Shown piece after piece: positions 49,379-60,700 of a stretch of DNA of 64,000 nucleotides. Origin of the DNA: Anadara kagoshimensis (Eukaryota; Mollusca; Bivalvia; Arcoida; Arcidae). The notes below the pieces were generated by a model. The model ran no database searches. It was given only the letters and a program-made list of their open reading frames with translations, and was not told the DNA's origin. The position numbers and the translations under genes are program-made. Each line of letters starts with the position of its first letter. Position 1 is the first letter of the stretch. The DNA lies in NCBI GenBank assembly GCA_021292105.1, contig CM037868.1, positions 23,421,845-23,485,844 of the forward strand. The letters are read 5' to 3'.

Positions 49379-49791
49379 CCTACTAAGTAAAAAAGAGGGA
49401 GCGGTGGCCTAATGGATAAGACGTCAGTCTTCAAATCCAGGGTCACTCACCGCTGTGAGTTCGAGTCCCGCTCGGACCACATGTGGGAAAGTGAATTTTT
49501 CTTACCGTTGGCCTTTACTGATTCACCTGGTATTAGTATAATGGACTGGGGGAGTGGTACGCTTGTCTGCGGCGTACTGACTCTGTGAGCTAGCACGGTA
49601 AAGTCGCCCTGAGTGCGAGCTAGTACAAGGCAGACCATACAACACACAAGCACTTCACATGCATACAAAAAAATTGTTCATAGATTAATCCATAGAGATT
49701 AATTAAATAGTTCTCGTCGCGAATAGCCGAAAAATTGCTGATGCGACGTTAAGCAACATTCAACCAACCAACCAACCTACTAAGTAAAAAA
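49379..49791 (+). mobile_element. tRNA-derived SINE family C with 16-bp target duplication
   Basis: The head 'gtggcctaatggataagacg' (box A) and 'gagttcgagtcccgctcgga' (box B) is a tRNA-Arg-like pattern. The 3' end is 'gcgacgttaagcaacattca' plus (CCAA)n. CCTACTAAGTAAAAAA flanks both sides (49379-49394 and 49776-49791). Confidence 0.88.
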
Positions 49792-49854
49792 AAATCGGTA
49801 ATAAAGATTTTACTTTCTCTGACGTCGATAAACAGTAAAAGTTTCAAGGTGAAT

Positions 49855-50020
49855 TATCTATGCTTCCTGAAAACAGGGGTGTAAAATACGCCTTCCTGTA
49901 CACCCAGCCTCACTTCCGTGGTGCAATTTCGCGTGTTTAACTTAATTTGCAAGTTTCAAAGCTTTTATTTTGCTTTGTGTTGTGATAAGGACATGGATTG
50001 GTATGTTTGTTGTTGATTTG
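49855..50020 (+). mobile_element. Retroelement tail, solo
   Basis: Diverged tail: 'cagcctcacttccgtggtgc' and 'gataaggacatggattggta'. Confidence 0.5.
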
Positions 50021-50144
50021 GTGTTTCGTGTTTTGAATTGACTGAAATTGTTAAGTGATTTGTGACCAAGAATAAACAAGATATATGTAGAATGTTTAAT
50101 TATTTATTAATTATTTTGTTATTTTAATTGCATGCTTATCTGTA

Positions 50145-53013
50145 TTACTGTTTAGACATAAAGACATGTATTTTATCAGCGGTATCTTTTCCAGAATACC
50201 AGGCACCCTGGACGAATCCATAATGGTGTATTGGCAAAGCCTCTCCTGCAAAATAAACTCTTCCAACTGGAAGTGACAGATTTGAATGTCTCTCCGTTGA
50301 ATACCCTGGTGGTATGTTAGAGAAGCATCCCATAAAAAGGGGATCAGAATAAAATGTAGGAATGGCATAGTCATCAGGCTCTGGAACATCTTTACCAATT
50401 TTCTCCCGAAATAGTTTGTTCAATATACCCATAATCTCAATTTTAACTTGTTCTTTTGGCAGACGATCGATTCGTCTCCCTTCCTCCCAAAATATCGGGA
50501 TGTGTAAAATATTAGATCCTGGATTGATTTTGTTCACGTTTTGAAATATCGGAAAATAATTTCGTTTTTGACTTGCGTGTAAAATAAATTGATTGTCGTC
50601 CCAAAATTGGTATGGAAATTTCATGAAAATATTATAAAATATAGTCATTTGTATTTGGTCGATAGCGTCTAGTTTCCAATCTGGCAGACTTGGAACGAAT
50701 TTGATTAATCGGTTTTGAAGAACCCCATGCTGACTGTTACTATGACAACATCAGCTTTAATAGTTTTATGGTCTGTTGTTTGTATTACTACGCCACTATC
50801 AACTTGTTTTATCATGTTGACGTATCTGTTGTAATTGATTTTTATCCCGCCTTGATTTATACCCTCTTTTAACATCCGTCTTACTATATAGGCGTATCCT
50901 CTACTGTCAATCACATTGGCGTCTCCATCTCCATGGATATGATGAGTGTCATAGACTGACCCCTTCAGTGAGGAAGCATCGGGAGGAAAACCAAATTCAA
51001 AATCATAGTAATAAGTTTCAATCAAATCTTCAAACCTTGTTTTGGGATGCCAGTTGTTTCTTATCAATCCTGCCCGATAGGTGGCGTCTAATCCTCCTTC
51101 AAATCTAGTTTGATTGGCCAGTTTTTCAGTCTTTGAAAAAATTTCATAATACTTTTCATTAAGCTGCCTCATCTCTTTAGTAATATTTGTACCGTCGTGA
51201 TCATAAGCGACAATATCATCCCAATCGGTCATGGAATGCTTCAGGCCATATTCTTTAGCTTTTTGTAATATGGGGTTTGAGCCAAGACTTTGAATCCAGT
51301 TCGCCCCTTGTTCAACCGTTAAGTTCCCTAGTTTTATGTTTTTCATGCGCCCGCCTATACGATTGCTACCTTCCCAGATTATTATATCTTTGTATCCCAA
51401 CTGCTGGAGTCTTGTAGCTGCAGTAACGCCAGCCATACCAGCGCCAATAATTACAATTTTTGGCTCTGATGTCTCTACAAAAGATAGATCATAGTTTGTG
51501 TGGATACGAATTGATGGATCGCCGGCTACGTTTTGTATGTTCCGACAGTGGCCGTCATCACGGTAACACAGCAGCGTCACGGCAACTAATGACGTACAAG
51601 CGTAAGTGACGTCATGAAACGTCACAATTCAGGCCAAATTTTCATTTTTTTTTGCGTGTAATTCAAGCATGTCGGCACTGTGTCGGAACATTGTGGACGT
51701 GACCGGCGATCCGCCAATTCGCCATGAAACAGTACCGTCACGAAGGCGGAAGAGTTATCACATGACACATTCCCCGCATTTATGAGTAAGCGTGGACATC
51801 CGTCAATGTATTGTTTCAAAAATGTCTCTGGTCTGGTTTATTGCTTCACTACGTGCGAATAGTTCGCACCTATATCTTTTGCGTTTCAATTTCTCGCTAA
51901 GCTGGTGGTATTTAATTTTGTTTTTACCAAAGATAACCACATGTGTTTTTTGCATTTTGTGCATTTGTATTGACTAGGTAAATAGGAATGCAATAAACGC
52001 AAAAAAGTAAAAAATAAAAATAAAAAAATAAAAACAAAAACAAAAAAAGAAAGAAAGAAAGAAAAACACAAGCAAGAGGGGAGAATAATCGACATATATA
52101 TATAACCAACAAAAAAACACAAACATGACAATCCATGGCCAAATCACAATGCAAAAAAGCAAAGTAAAAACAAGCATGCCAATCCATGTCCAAATCTCAA
52201 TCCCAAAGCAAAGTAAAAACAAACATACCAATTCATCTCCAAATCACAATGTAAAAAGCAAAATACAAGCTTTGAAAACAGCCAAATTAAGTTAAACATT
52301 TGGACCTCTACCATGAAAAATAGACCAAGTGGTCTGGAAAGGCCTTTTGTCTAGCTTGCTACTCTCGCCAGGCGTGAAATCAAAATTGAGAGTGAAAGGA
52401 ATATGAGACTAAGGAGTTGAGTTGATTAATGGTGTTTAACGTACAAGTCAAGAATATTTCACTTGTATCGAGACATCGCCAGCTATAGGCGAAGTTGCAA
52501 AAATGTTGCCTGTGCGTTGCGCTAATGGCATTATACAGCAGGGTTCTTTAGCGTGCCAAGCCACCGTGACACGGAACCTCGTTTATTTTAAGTTCCCATC
52601 CGAAAGAACGGTGAATTTCAATTTGAAATGCCGAGTGCTTGCGAAAGAACAGTCACTACCCACTTTAAAGTCTTGAGTCAGACCCGTCGGGGTTCGAACC
52701 CTAGACCTCCCATTTACGGAGCGAGCACTCTACTAACTGAGCTACCGCAGTTGTATGAAACTAAGGGTGTCTAATATAAGATAATGCATTTCATCTCTTA
52801 AGTAAGGATCCCATTGGGCAGGAACTAGTATATAAGAAAGATTGTCATTTACGGGAATTCGGTGGTTTTCGCCAATCACTCATATTTGAAATCGAGCCTG
52901 TATTTTTAATTTATAAATGTTTTAAATATACCGCTTTGTCCTTGACAACGTGTTGCTAAGACTGCAAACACTACCATCATCATTCCAAAGACTATTAGTT
53001 TCGTATTTTCCAT
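50145..53013 (-). CDS. Secreted flavin amine oxidase, polyamine-oxidase-like (one frame break)
   Basis: Coding exon 1 is 53013-52932, a signal peptide 'MENTKLIVFGMMMVVFAVLA' and on to 'RCQGQS' (donor G|GTATAT). Exon 2 is 51474-50145 (acceptor 'tctatcttttgtag'). The phase is 1 at both sides, giving Ser-Glu-Thr-Ser. Landmarks are the FAD nucleotide-binding 'VIIGAGMAGVTAATRL', 'GGRM', 'VEQGANWIQ', 'SRGYAYIVRRML', and the C-terminal FAD motif 'GRVYFAGEALP'. The layout matches plant and fungal-type polyamine oxidases, which oxidise spermine or spermidine and release H2O2. The signal peptide predicts an extracellular enzyme. The frame breaks at CCCC 50723-50726 (minus GGGG): adding one G would join 'VSMG' to 'VLQNRLIKFVPSLPDW'. 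With it, the length is 470 residues, usual for the family. The single break could be a sequence error or recent inactivation. A 5' untranslated exon probably ends at 53191 (GTAAGC donor), with its acceptor at 53031. AATAAA lies at 50108-50103. Confidence 0.8.
51516..51711. mobile_element. MITE with 39-bp inverted ends in amine oxidase intron
   Basis: 'ggatcgccggctacgttttg' at 51515 pairs with 'gtggacgtgaccggcgatcc' ending 51711. The arms are about 39 bp. It is related to the half copies at 25965 and 32595. The frame through it is open into the oxidase exon, which makes a false N-terminal extension. Confidence 0.75.
52125..52385 (-). mobile_element. Retroelement tails in amine oxidase intron
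   Basis: Three successive phrases of the type 'ccatgtccaaatc.caatcc' with 'aaagcaaagtaaaaac' (52130, 52180, 52230) lead into the rest of the tail. The end segment has been locally triplicated. Confidence 0.6.
52415..52754 (-). mobile_element. SINE family A in amine oxidase intron
   Basis: The body 'gtcaagaatatttcacttgt' runs to the tRNA-like head at the right, 'ggttcgaaccctagacctcc' and 'gagctaccgcag'. Confidence 0.8.
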
Positions 53014-53558
53014 CTCTATATTTCATCAATCTGAAAAATAACTATTTCAATATAAAATTGAATTTTTGTGGAATTAAATTTCAGCCAAAAAATTCTCATG
53101 CCGCCAACGAAAAAATGCTTTCATGATAAATTTGTTTCAAAATTTTCATTCAGAAAATTGAAAAAAAATTATTTATATGACAATGCTTACCGTTAAAATA
53201 GTTTCTTCTTTTCCTCTTACTGAAAAAATAATACCGAAGTTTTGTTGAACAATCTACGATGAAATGTCTGCGATACTCTTGAAAATTTGTATTTTTATTA
53301 TATCAAATAGCCAACCAGCTGTTAAAATGAAAAATGTTGATTTTTGTATGCACTTTATAACAACATAACCCAGATAATAAAAATAAATGACTTTTTTAAA
53401 TATTTTGAAATAAAAATATAATGATTAAGCGTTTGATTTTATATATTATGCCTGTGCTTTATCAAAATATACTCAAAACTAACATATTTTTTAATTTTGT
53501 AAATGATATATTAATCAATTTCCAATGCCAGCTTGCACTGTGTAATATTAAAAAATAT

Positions 53559-54530
53559 ATGAAGTCGGACTACATCGCAATTTTTTACATTAATATGGTA
53601 TTGTGATCAACTATAAATGACGGAATACATTTAAAGTTATATCAAAATGTCCTCTACAGTCATCAATTTTTTCTACTAAAATGATGGCCAAATCAACCTA
53701 GAATTGTGTCTGGCGACCTGTCTATTGTGGCAAATCTGATTTTGATTTCCTCCATTAGAAACTGTTCAGCAAGTGTTTTTCCAATTTCATATTCTGAGAG
53801 TGGAACTGGTTTTGTTAAGTTTGATGTACAGTCTTCATGGTCATCTGGGCAGGTAACTTCATATCCCCTATTCCTCAACCACTGTCCTTTCCAGCAAATG
53901 AAATAAAATGGAAATGGTGGTCAGCTTGTCCACTTTAAATTTGAACTTTTGTGACCAGAGAACAGATATTATTTCTGTGTTACAGCATGTTATGATACTG
54001 CTGCCATTTCAGGCAATATAATGGTCAATTTACATCACCATTATGAAGTCGGACTACATCGCAATTTTCGACATTAATAAGGTATTGTTATCAACTACAA
54101 ATGGCTGAATAAATTTAAAGTTATATTACACTGTCCTCTACAGCCATCAATGTTTCTACTAAAATGGTGGCCAAATCAAGCTAGAATTGCGTCTGGCGAC
54201 CTGTCTGTTGTGGCAAATCTGATGTGGATTTCCTCCATTAAAAACAGTTCAGCAAGTGTTTTTCCAATTTAATATTCTGAGGGTGGAACTGGTTTTGTTA
54301 AGTTTGATGTACAGTCTTCATGGTCATCTGGGCAGGTAACTTCATATCCCTATTCCTCAACCACTGTCTTTTCCAGCAAATGAAATAAAATGGAAATGGT
54401 GGTCAGCTTGTCCACTTTAAATTTGAACTTTTGTGACCAGAGAACAGATATTATTTCCGTGTTACAGAATTGTCTTGGTACTGTTGCCATTTCAGGCAAT
54501 ATAATGGACACTTTACATCACCATTGTTGT
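53559..54530 (-). repeat. Tandem duplication of about 484 bp carrying an unidentified exon
   Basis: 53559-54042 and 54043-54530 are similar throughout ('atgaagtcggactacatcgc' starts each). The minus strand of the first encodes 'YEVTCPDDHEDCTSNLTKPV' and 'IGKTLAEQFLMEEIKIRFAT' ending in a stop at 53693, preceded by a possible acceptor 'tttgctggaaag' near 53895. That looks like a last exon of an unknown gene. In the second copy the same frame has a stop (Glu to TAA near 54273) and a 1-base loss near 54345, so it is dead. I do not recognise the protein. Confidence 0.55.
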
Positions 54531-54839
54531 TATTAATAACACTGATGTATGTTAGTGATTGCAAGTCAGTTTCAAAAATGTGAATTTTTGTTCTCCATAC
54601 TTAAAAGATGTCGTAATTTTGGAAGAAAAGAATGTCTGGCCACTTGGAATTCCCACGGCCACCTGAAAATTAAATTGGTGGCCAGGTGGCCATGGGAAAC
54701 CCACTTTGAGAGCTTCTCTATAAATAACTGAACAAATTTAACAATGTTAACATTTTACGCCACTTATCCCTCTTTCTAATTGAAAGGACGTCTTAAACAA
54801 ATTATTCATCGGTGTTTCTTTTACAAACACGGTAAGCCA

Positions 54840-55530
54840 AGATACAAATATCTAGTGCTGAACAGGGATTTTTTAGTCTGTCAAGCATCATACGGATTCA
54901 AAACAAAAATATACAGATGATACTATTAACAAAATGTTGGAGTTTTTGATAGCGTTTGATAATATAATTTTTCAAGCAAACAATCGGTATACCAATAGGC
55001 ACAAAATGTGCACCATTTCTTCCTGGTTTGTTTCTTTATTCTAATAAAGCAGAATTTATCCAGAACGTTGTTAAATCTGAAATGAACAGATATATAGATG
55101 ACGTTTTGTCTCTTTAGAGACTATTATAGTGCAAATGTTACCTATCCTGGTGAGCTTAAAATAACACTGTATGACAAACGTGATGACTTCAACAATATTG
55201 CTATCAACTTTCCTTTTCTGTGCAGAAATATACCTACTGCTCATACTTATGCTGTATATTTTCACAATCAATACATTCCACTACAGGAACTTTATACAAA
55301 GAAACAAGCTGCTTACAAATAAATTGTTGACTTGGGGATGTTCCACGCCTAGGCTCATCAGGGTTTATAAAAAATTATGGCCGTCATCACAATGTTGTTG
55401 ATAAGTTTGATGTCTCTGTGTCCAGGATTGTCCTGGATATATTTGACGTCCCATAGTTCCATGTTCCTTTCACTCAGTTTTGATTACACACGTGGCGGGT
55501 GTTGCTAGCTAAATAAGAGGTGTGTTACAG
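54840..55530 (+). mobile_element. Retroelement RT remnant
   Basis: Collinear with 8095-8900: 'SSIIRIQNKNI'-like start, 'cagatatatagatgacgttt' (the YIDDV box region) at about 55088, 'LYDKRDDFNN', and 'gataagtttgatgtctctgt'. There are many frameshifts. It ends in a short tail 'acgtggcgggtgttgctagc'. Confidence 0.7.
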
Positions 55531-57336
55531 TTGGGTTGACATTTTAGCTTTTCTGGATAGTCCCAGGTATCTCATCTCAGACAAACAAAACACTTTTTTC
55601 CAAATATATATTTATTTTCTATTATAATTTTCAACAATAAAATATCCATCTCAGTCTCAATCCATTTTCATGCCACATTTAAAACCAAAAAGTGTATACT
55701 TTTCTTTCCAAAAATCACACATCTTCCAACCATGACTAATACCCAACTAAAGAAATATCACAATTAAAAATGTTTCAAAAATGCCAACTCATCAATTTTA
55801 ACACACCTATCATACACTTCATGAAAACTAGCACATTCACCCCAGTTAAAAGACACCACATCAGCACAAATACTGGACCTGTGTTAAGGACAATATATAA
55901 AACATGGACTGGACATTTAAAAATGGCTTTATGGTAATACATATAATATGGACAGGACACTAAATAATGAATAGACAATTTTTGGTAATTAAAAACAGAA
56001 TAAACAAAAATACAATGTACACTGTTACAAGGTGCTTACCCTTCCTGAGCATCCGGCCTCACTTCCCTGGTGAAAGTTAGCGTGTCAGTTTCAGTTTCAA
56101 AGTTTTTACTTTCATTTGGATTTTGATCTGGACATGGAATCGTATGTTTGTTATTTTATGTATGATTTTCAAAAAATAATAATAATAATAAAAAGAAGAA
56201 GAAGAAGAAAAGAAGAAGAACAAGATGAAAAAGAAGACGACGAAGAAGAATATAATGGATACTCAGTCAATTTATGGGAACCGAATGTCATTGAATTGTA
56301 AAAAAGGGCGACAGCGAGTCACTAAATTAAGTAATAAAGTCCATCATTATGTACATTTTATATAAAATTTCATATTCAAAGCTATTAGATTCATCATGTG
56401 TGACATTTATATATAAAAAAGTTATGTTTACAGATTTATTAACTGACAGTATAAACAGCAATATTTACCAATGATTCTGAGCTATTTATGACAGTATAAA
56501 CAGCAATATTTACCAATGATTCGGAGCTATTTATGACAGTATAAACAGCAACATTTACCAATGATTTGGAGCTATTTATCCAAAATATATAAAACCAGTA
56601 TTTAAAATTATATCGTTAACATCGTTTGTAGTTTGAGTACTTTGGGAAGAAATCGCTCACAATTCTTTCATCTATATCGAGAAGAAAATGCAATGGTACT
56701 GAAGGAATTCGAAGTGTCCGGAGAAGGTAATACAATTTTGACCAGCCAGCTTACAAACTTTCGCATAGTTGGAAATGTTCGGATTCGAACCAAGTCGGTG
56801 AAAGGCACTGTAATCCGTAAGGGTGCATTACGTGACATTTGCGCAAAATTTTCATAACTCATATCTGTCGTTTGCTCAAAGGATGTATACTACTATTGCG
56901 GAAATCTTAATTGCCCATGTTAAACTGTTAAGAAACACCACCTGACCAGTTTAAGATCACGTTAAAATTATCAGAGACAAGCAGAAGTGAAAATGCATTA
57001 TATTTGAAGGGTTTACATACAGGCGAAGCTTTTTTTTTTGAAAATGGAAATATCATTTATAAATGAGCTGTAAGTCAAGAATAATCACTGAAAAAATTGA
57101 TGTTGATATTATTAAGACTCAGCTGAATCACACACATGACTCTGAGCAACGGGAAGTTGAGACACAGCAGCTAAGACCCCGTGTATGCAACAGATCTGGT
57201 GATATACTAAATTAATTGACCACTCTAAAGTGGCACCACAAAGCGCCACCCCTTCTTAAAAATTGACTCATTAATAATGGCCGGCAAATATCATCGCTCT
57301 GTTTGTATGTGCGCTGATATTTTAATTATATATAAA
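55531..57336. other. Noncoding sequence with tail remnant and short tandem repeat
   Basis: 56025-56160 is a solo retroelement tail ('aaggtgcttacccttcctga'). 56160-56250 is a purine-rich AAG/GAA tract. 56425-56582 is a 45-bp unit repeated three times ('acagtataaacagcaatatt'). The open frame at 56633-56857 is short and unrecognised and I do not call it a gene. Confidence 0.5.
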
Positions 57337-57667
57337 CCACTGCGGTAGCTAAGTTGGTAGAATGCGGGCTCCGTAAGTTGGCGATCGTGGATTCGAACCC
57401 CGGCCGAGTCTGACCAAGGCTTAAAAATATGTAGTGACTGTTTTTCGCCAAACACTCGGCATTTACAAATGAAAGTCACAGGTCCTTCGGAAGAGACCTT
57501 TAAAAATGATGCTTCGTGTCACGGCAGGCGTAGCACATTAAAGAACCCTCCCTGCACATTACTCAGAGATCAATGCAAAGATAAAAAATCGGACACCTAG
57601 CTGGTGACGTCTCGATATGAGTGAAATATTCTTGACTCTGACGTGAAACCCAATTCAATCAATCAAT
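57337..57667 (+). mobile_element. SINE family A
   Basis: Plus orientation: head 'ccactgcggtagctaagttg' and 'gtggattcgaaccccggc', body, then 'gaatattcttgactctgacg' and an end in 'caatcaatcaattga'. Because it is in the direct orientation it shows the family order clearly. Confidence 0.85.
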
Positions 57668-57817
57668 TGATATAAATATCGACAAAGCGTAATTATAAAA
57701 TAAAATTGGCAATCAAAATCTGTGCAGCTCCTAGACGCTCAGTAAATCAGTATGAAAATGGAAAAATGTGCTTATCTTGGGAATTATCTCAACAACAACG
57801 GCAGGAAAAACATATTG

Positions 57818-59157
57818 TACGAGGGCCGTTCAAAAAGTCTTGTCCTTCATAATAAAAACACAAATTAAGACGTTTTATTTATGATATTTTATTTTCATTC
57901 CTTCAAAATAATCACTTTTAACGGCTACACACTTTTTAAAACGCTGGATCCATTTTCTAAATACATTTGCATATTCTTTTTTGGATATACCACTGAGAAA
58001 CTGATGAATTGCTGAACCTAGCGATGAACGAGATCTGTATCGACGACCAGAAAGGTGTTTCTTAAGTTTAGGAAAGAGATAAAAGTCACACGGTGAAAGA
58101 TCAGGTGAATAAGGTGGATGAGGTAAAACAACAACACGTTCCTTGTACAAAAATTCAGTCACCAACTTAAATTTGTGAGCAGGAGCATTGTCATGGAGTA
58201 ACCGAATGCCACGAATTCCTGACTTTGGTCTTTTCTTTTCATAATTTTTTTTCATTTTCTTAAGAAATTATTTTTATAAATGTTTTCCGTGATACCCTGG
58301 CCTTTAAGGATGGGAATTAGGACAACTATGTCGTTACTATTGAAAAATATAGCATAAAGAACTTTCTTTGTGCGTTGAGTGCGCCTTGCAATTTCAGGTC
58401 GTTTTCCTTTTCTGGTTAGCCATATTTTATTATTTATCTTTCTATGTGGCTAAAAGTAATATACCCATGTTTCGTCACCTGTAACTATATCAGCCAGACG
58501 CCTGCTGTTACAATTACCATATATTTTCAGCAGATTTTAGCCATTTTGACCCGTGTGAGCTTTAGCTCTTTTGACAACAAATGAGGGATCCATCTAGCAC
58601 AAATCTTTCTCATGACTAGTTTTTTTCTGTGAATGAAATGTACGGCCCCCATTGATAAACCAACGACTTCAGCTATCTGTTTAACAGTCAACCTTCCATC
58701 CCTACTGACCAGTTTTTGAATTTCTGTAATGTTTTCTTTGGTGCATGCTGTTTTTGGTCCTCCAGAACGGGCCTTATCAGAAATGTCGTTAACACCATTT
58801 TTAAATTTACGTATCTAGCGTGAGATGGACCTATATGACAGCTTTCGCTCACCAAAAACATCTTGCATTTCAATGAATGTTTGTTTGGGCGATTTAACGA
58901 GTTTTGTACAGGCTTTCATGAAGCTTCTCATTTCAATAATGTTTTTACCTGTCATGTCCATCATTTTCCAAGCAGTGTAACGACTGTTATGATGAAAATA
59001 TGGCAAGAAAAAACTAATTCTTTTGCATATATAATCAAAAAATTTCCACGTGTTTGGGAATGAACTTAGTCACCCGTGACAAGTGACAATTTAATAAATT
59101 ACGGTGTTTTATTTACGGCTTACAGGAAGGGACAAGACTTTTTGAACGACCCTCGTA
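57818..59157 (-). mobile_element. Full-length mariner transposon, decayed transposase
   Basis: The element 57820-59155 (1336 bp) is flanked by TA (57818-57819 and 59156-59157). Its ends 'cgagggccgttcaaaaagtc' and 'gactttttgaacgaccctcg' differ by one base. The minus strand encodes a mariner transposase in pieces: 'KTFIEMQDVFGERKLS'-region N-terminus (about 59006-58815), the helix-turn-helix area 'DGRLTVKQIAEVVGLSMGAV', and the catalytic part 'LLHDNAPAHKFKLV' and 'PYSPDLSPCDFYLFPKLK', the DD34D pattern, ending at 57875. Stops and frame changes (for example near 58260, 58815 and 58540) make it inactive. Confidence 0.92.
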
Positions 59158-59416
59158 TATCTGGAGATTTTCGTGTCAAGAAATTGTCACTTCTCGCGAG
59201 ATCACTATTTATTTATCTACTTTTTAGTGTCACGTTGTCGAATAAAAGTTAGTAAAAATGCAAGTAAATGATAGGTGAATTAAATATTCGCGGAAACTGT
59301 ATTTCCTTGCCTTGTTACTCTAGTAAATATTCGCGAAAAATAAAATATTTAAAAAGAAAATTCCCCTATTTACTGTAAACGTTGTAAGATTGAGTACTCC
59401 AATTTTGGTAGTATAA

Positions 59417-59730
59417 AGTTGAGTAATGGTGTTTAACGTTCCAGTCAAGAATATTTCACTTATATCGAGACGTTACCAGCCATAGGCGAAGGTGCAGAAA
59501 TTTTGCCTGTGCGTTGCGCTGATGGCATTATACAGCAGGGTTCCTTATCGTGATATGCCTACTGTGACACGGGACCTCGTTTTTTTAAAGTTTCCGAAAG
59601 AATCGTTGCTTTCATTTCATAATGCCGAGTTTTTGGCGAAAGAACAGTCACCAGTCACTACCCATTTTCATAGCCCACGACCTCCCACTTACGGAGCGAG
59701 CACTCTATCAACTAAGCTACCGCAGTGGTA
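59417..59730 (-). mobile_element. SINE family A
   Basis: 'gagtaatggtgtttaacgtt' at the left; head at the right 'actaagctaccgcagtgg'. An internal deletion has removed part of the box B side. Confidence 0.8.
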
Positions 59731-60239
59731 TTGTAGAAGAGTCTAGTGGTCTAAATCTCAAGTTTCCGGACCACATTGACGTTCAGGGCTGAATCCCTCG
59801 CGGGGCTGAAAATTTGTCAGTGACTGGGTCTTAAACTTTATTACTCCACTACACTCGGCCTAATTACAATAGCTGTTTGGTAGGCGCGAGTCACGTGTAA
59901 ATACTTAATCCAGGAATTATATATTAGTTACTAAATCTAGGATTAATGGTACTCAATCTATAGGATTTAGTAACCTAACTCCAATTAACGTTACTTAATT
60001 GTTTTAAATTTTTTTCTTAACTTTGATTTCCCTTAATTTAAATTGAAGAATTTTTTTACATTTTTGTCGAACTACGATTTAATCATTCAACTAATAAATT
60101 GTTTTCGGTTGAAAGTGAACTTAAAAATGACACCTTCAATTTTTTAATATCTTTAAAATTAACTTTATTTAGATTTGAAATACAAAATTTAAGTAAAGAA
60201 AAGTCTTAGTTAAGGAATGATTGTGAAACGAGGCCTGGT
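59731..60239. other. Noncoding sequence, possible second tRNA-headed repeat
   Basis: 59740-59900 starts 'gaagagtctagtggtctaaa' with 'ggctgaatccctcgcgggg', a Leu-tRNA-like pattern, and may be a SINE of another family. The rest is featureless and AT-rich. Confidence 0.35.
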
Positions 60240-60700
60240 ATTATGTAGAGAAGCGGTAGAAAACTAGAAATTATTCTCTTCTTCTTCCATATACTGAGTA
60301 GGCCTCCTCCTGGAGTGTATCACTTACTCAAGCATGATATGGATGGTTAAAAACCTCTTAAGGCACTATTTACAGTTAAAAAACAACAGAGCTCAGCTGT
60401 TTATACTCAGTGGAATGTAGGATGGTCTACTGGTAGCCTATCCAGTAAGACCATGAAGTCTGCTGCTGATGGAGCTGCTGCAACCTCTAACGGGAGTCTG
60501 TTCCATTGTTGTATTGTCCTAGGAAAGGAGGAGTATCTGTAACAGTCATTGTTGGTGTGATGTTGTCTGTATCTGTGTCCTCCTCTAGTTCGACTGTCGC
60601 CTGCTAATAGATATTTGTGGATTAAATTTTGTAGATTCAGTTTGTCCAGAATGTTTTTAAAGCTACTGTATAACATTATATTCACAAAACTCATTAATCA
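60240..60700 (-). mobile_element. LINE RT C-terminal fragment
   Basis: The minus strand encodes 'SRTRGGHRYRQHHTNNDCYR', 'SSFPRTIQQWNRLPLEVA' and a stop at 60407, typical of the extreme C-terminus of Jockey/CR1-like LINE polyproteins. The upstream part is lost. Confidence 0.75.

Noticed and set aside
51475..51625. N-terminal extension 'MTFHDVTYACTSLVAVTLLC' of the amine oxidase
   Set aside because: It overlaps a MITE. A phase-matched signal-peptide exon at 53013-52932 and a good acceptor at 51475 explain the gene better.
51886..52231. Phe/Leu-rich hydrophobic open frames on the minus strand
   Set aside because: Caused by an A-rich simple tract and retroelement tails in the oxidase intron.
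56633..56857. 74-residue open frame 'SQFFHLYREENAMVLKEF'
   Set aside because: No family recognised, the opposite strand is equally open, and the splice context is unclear; kept as noncoding.
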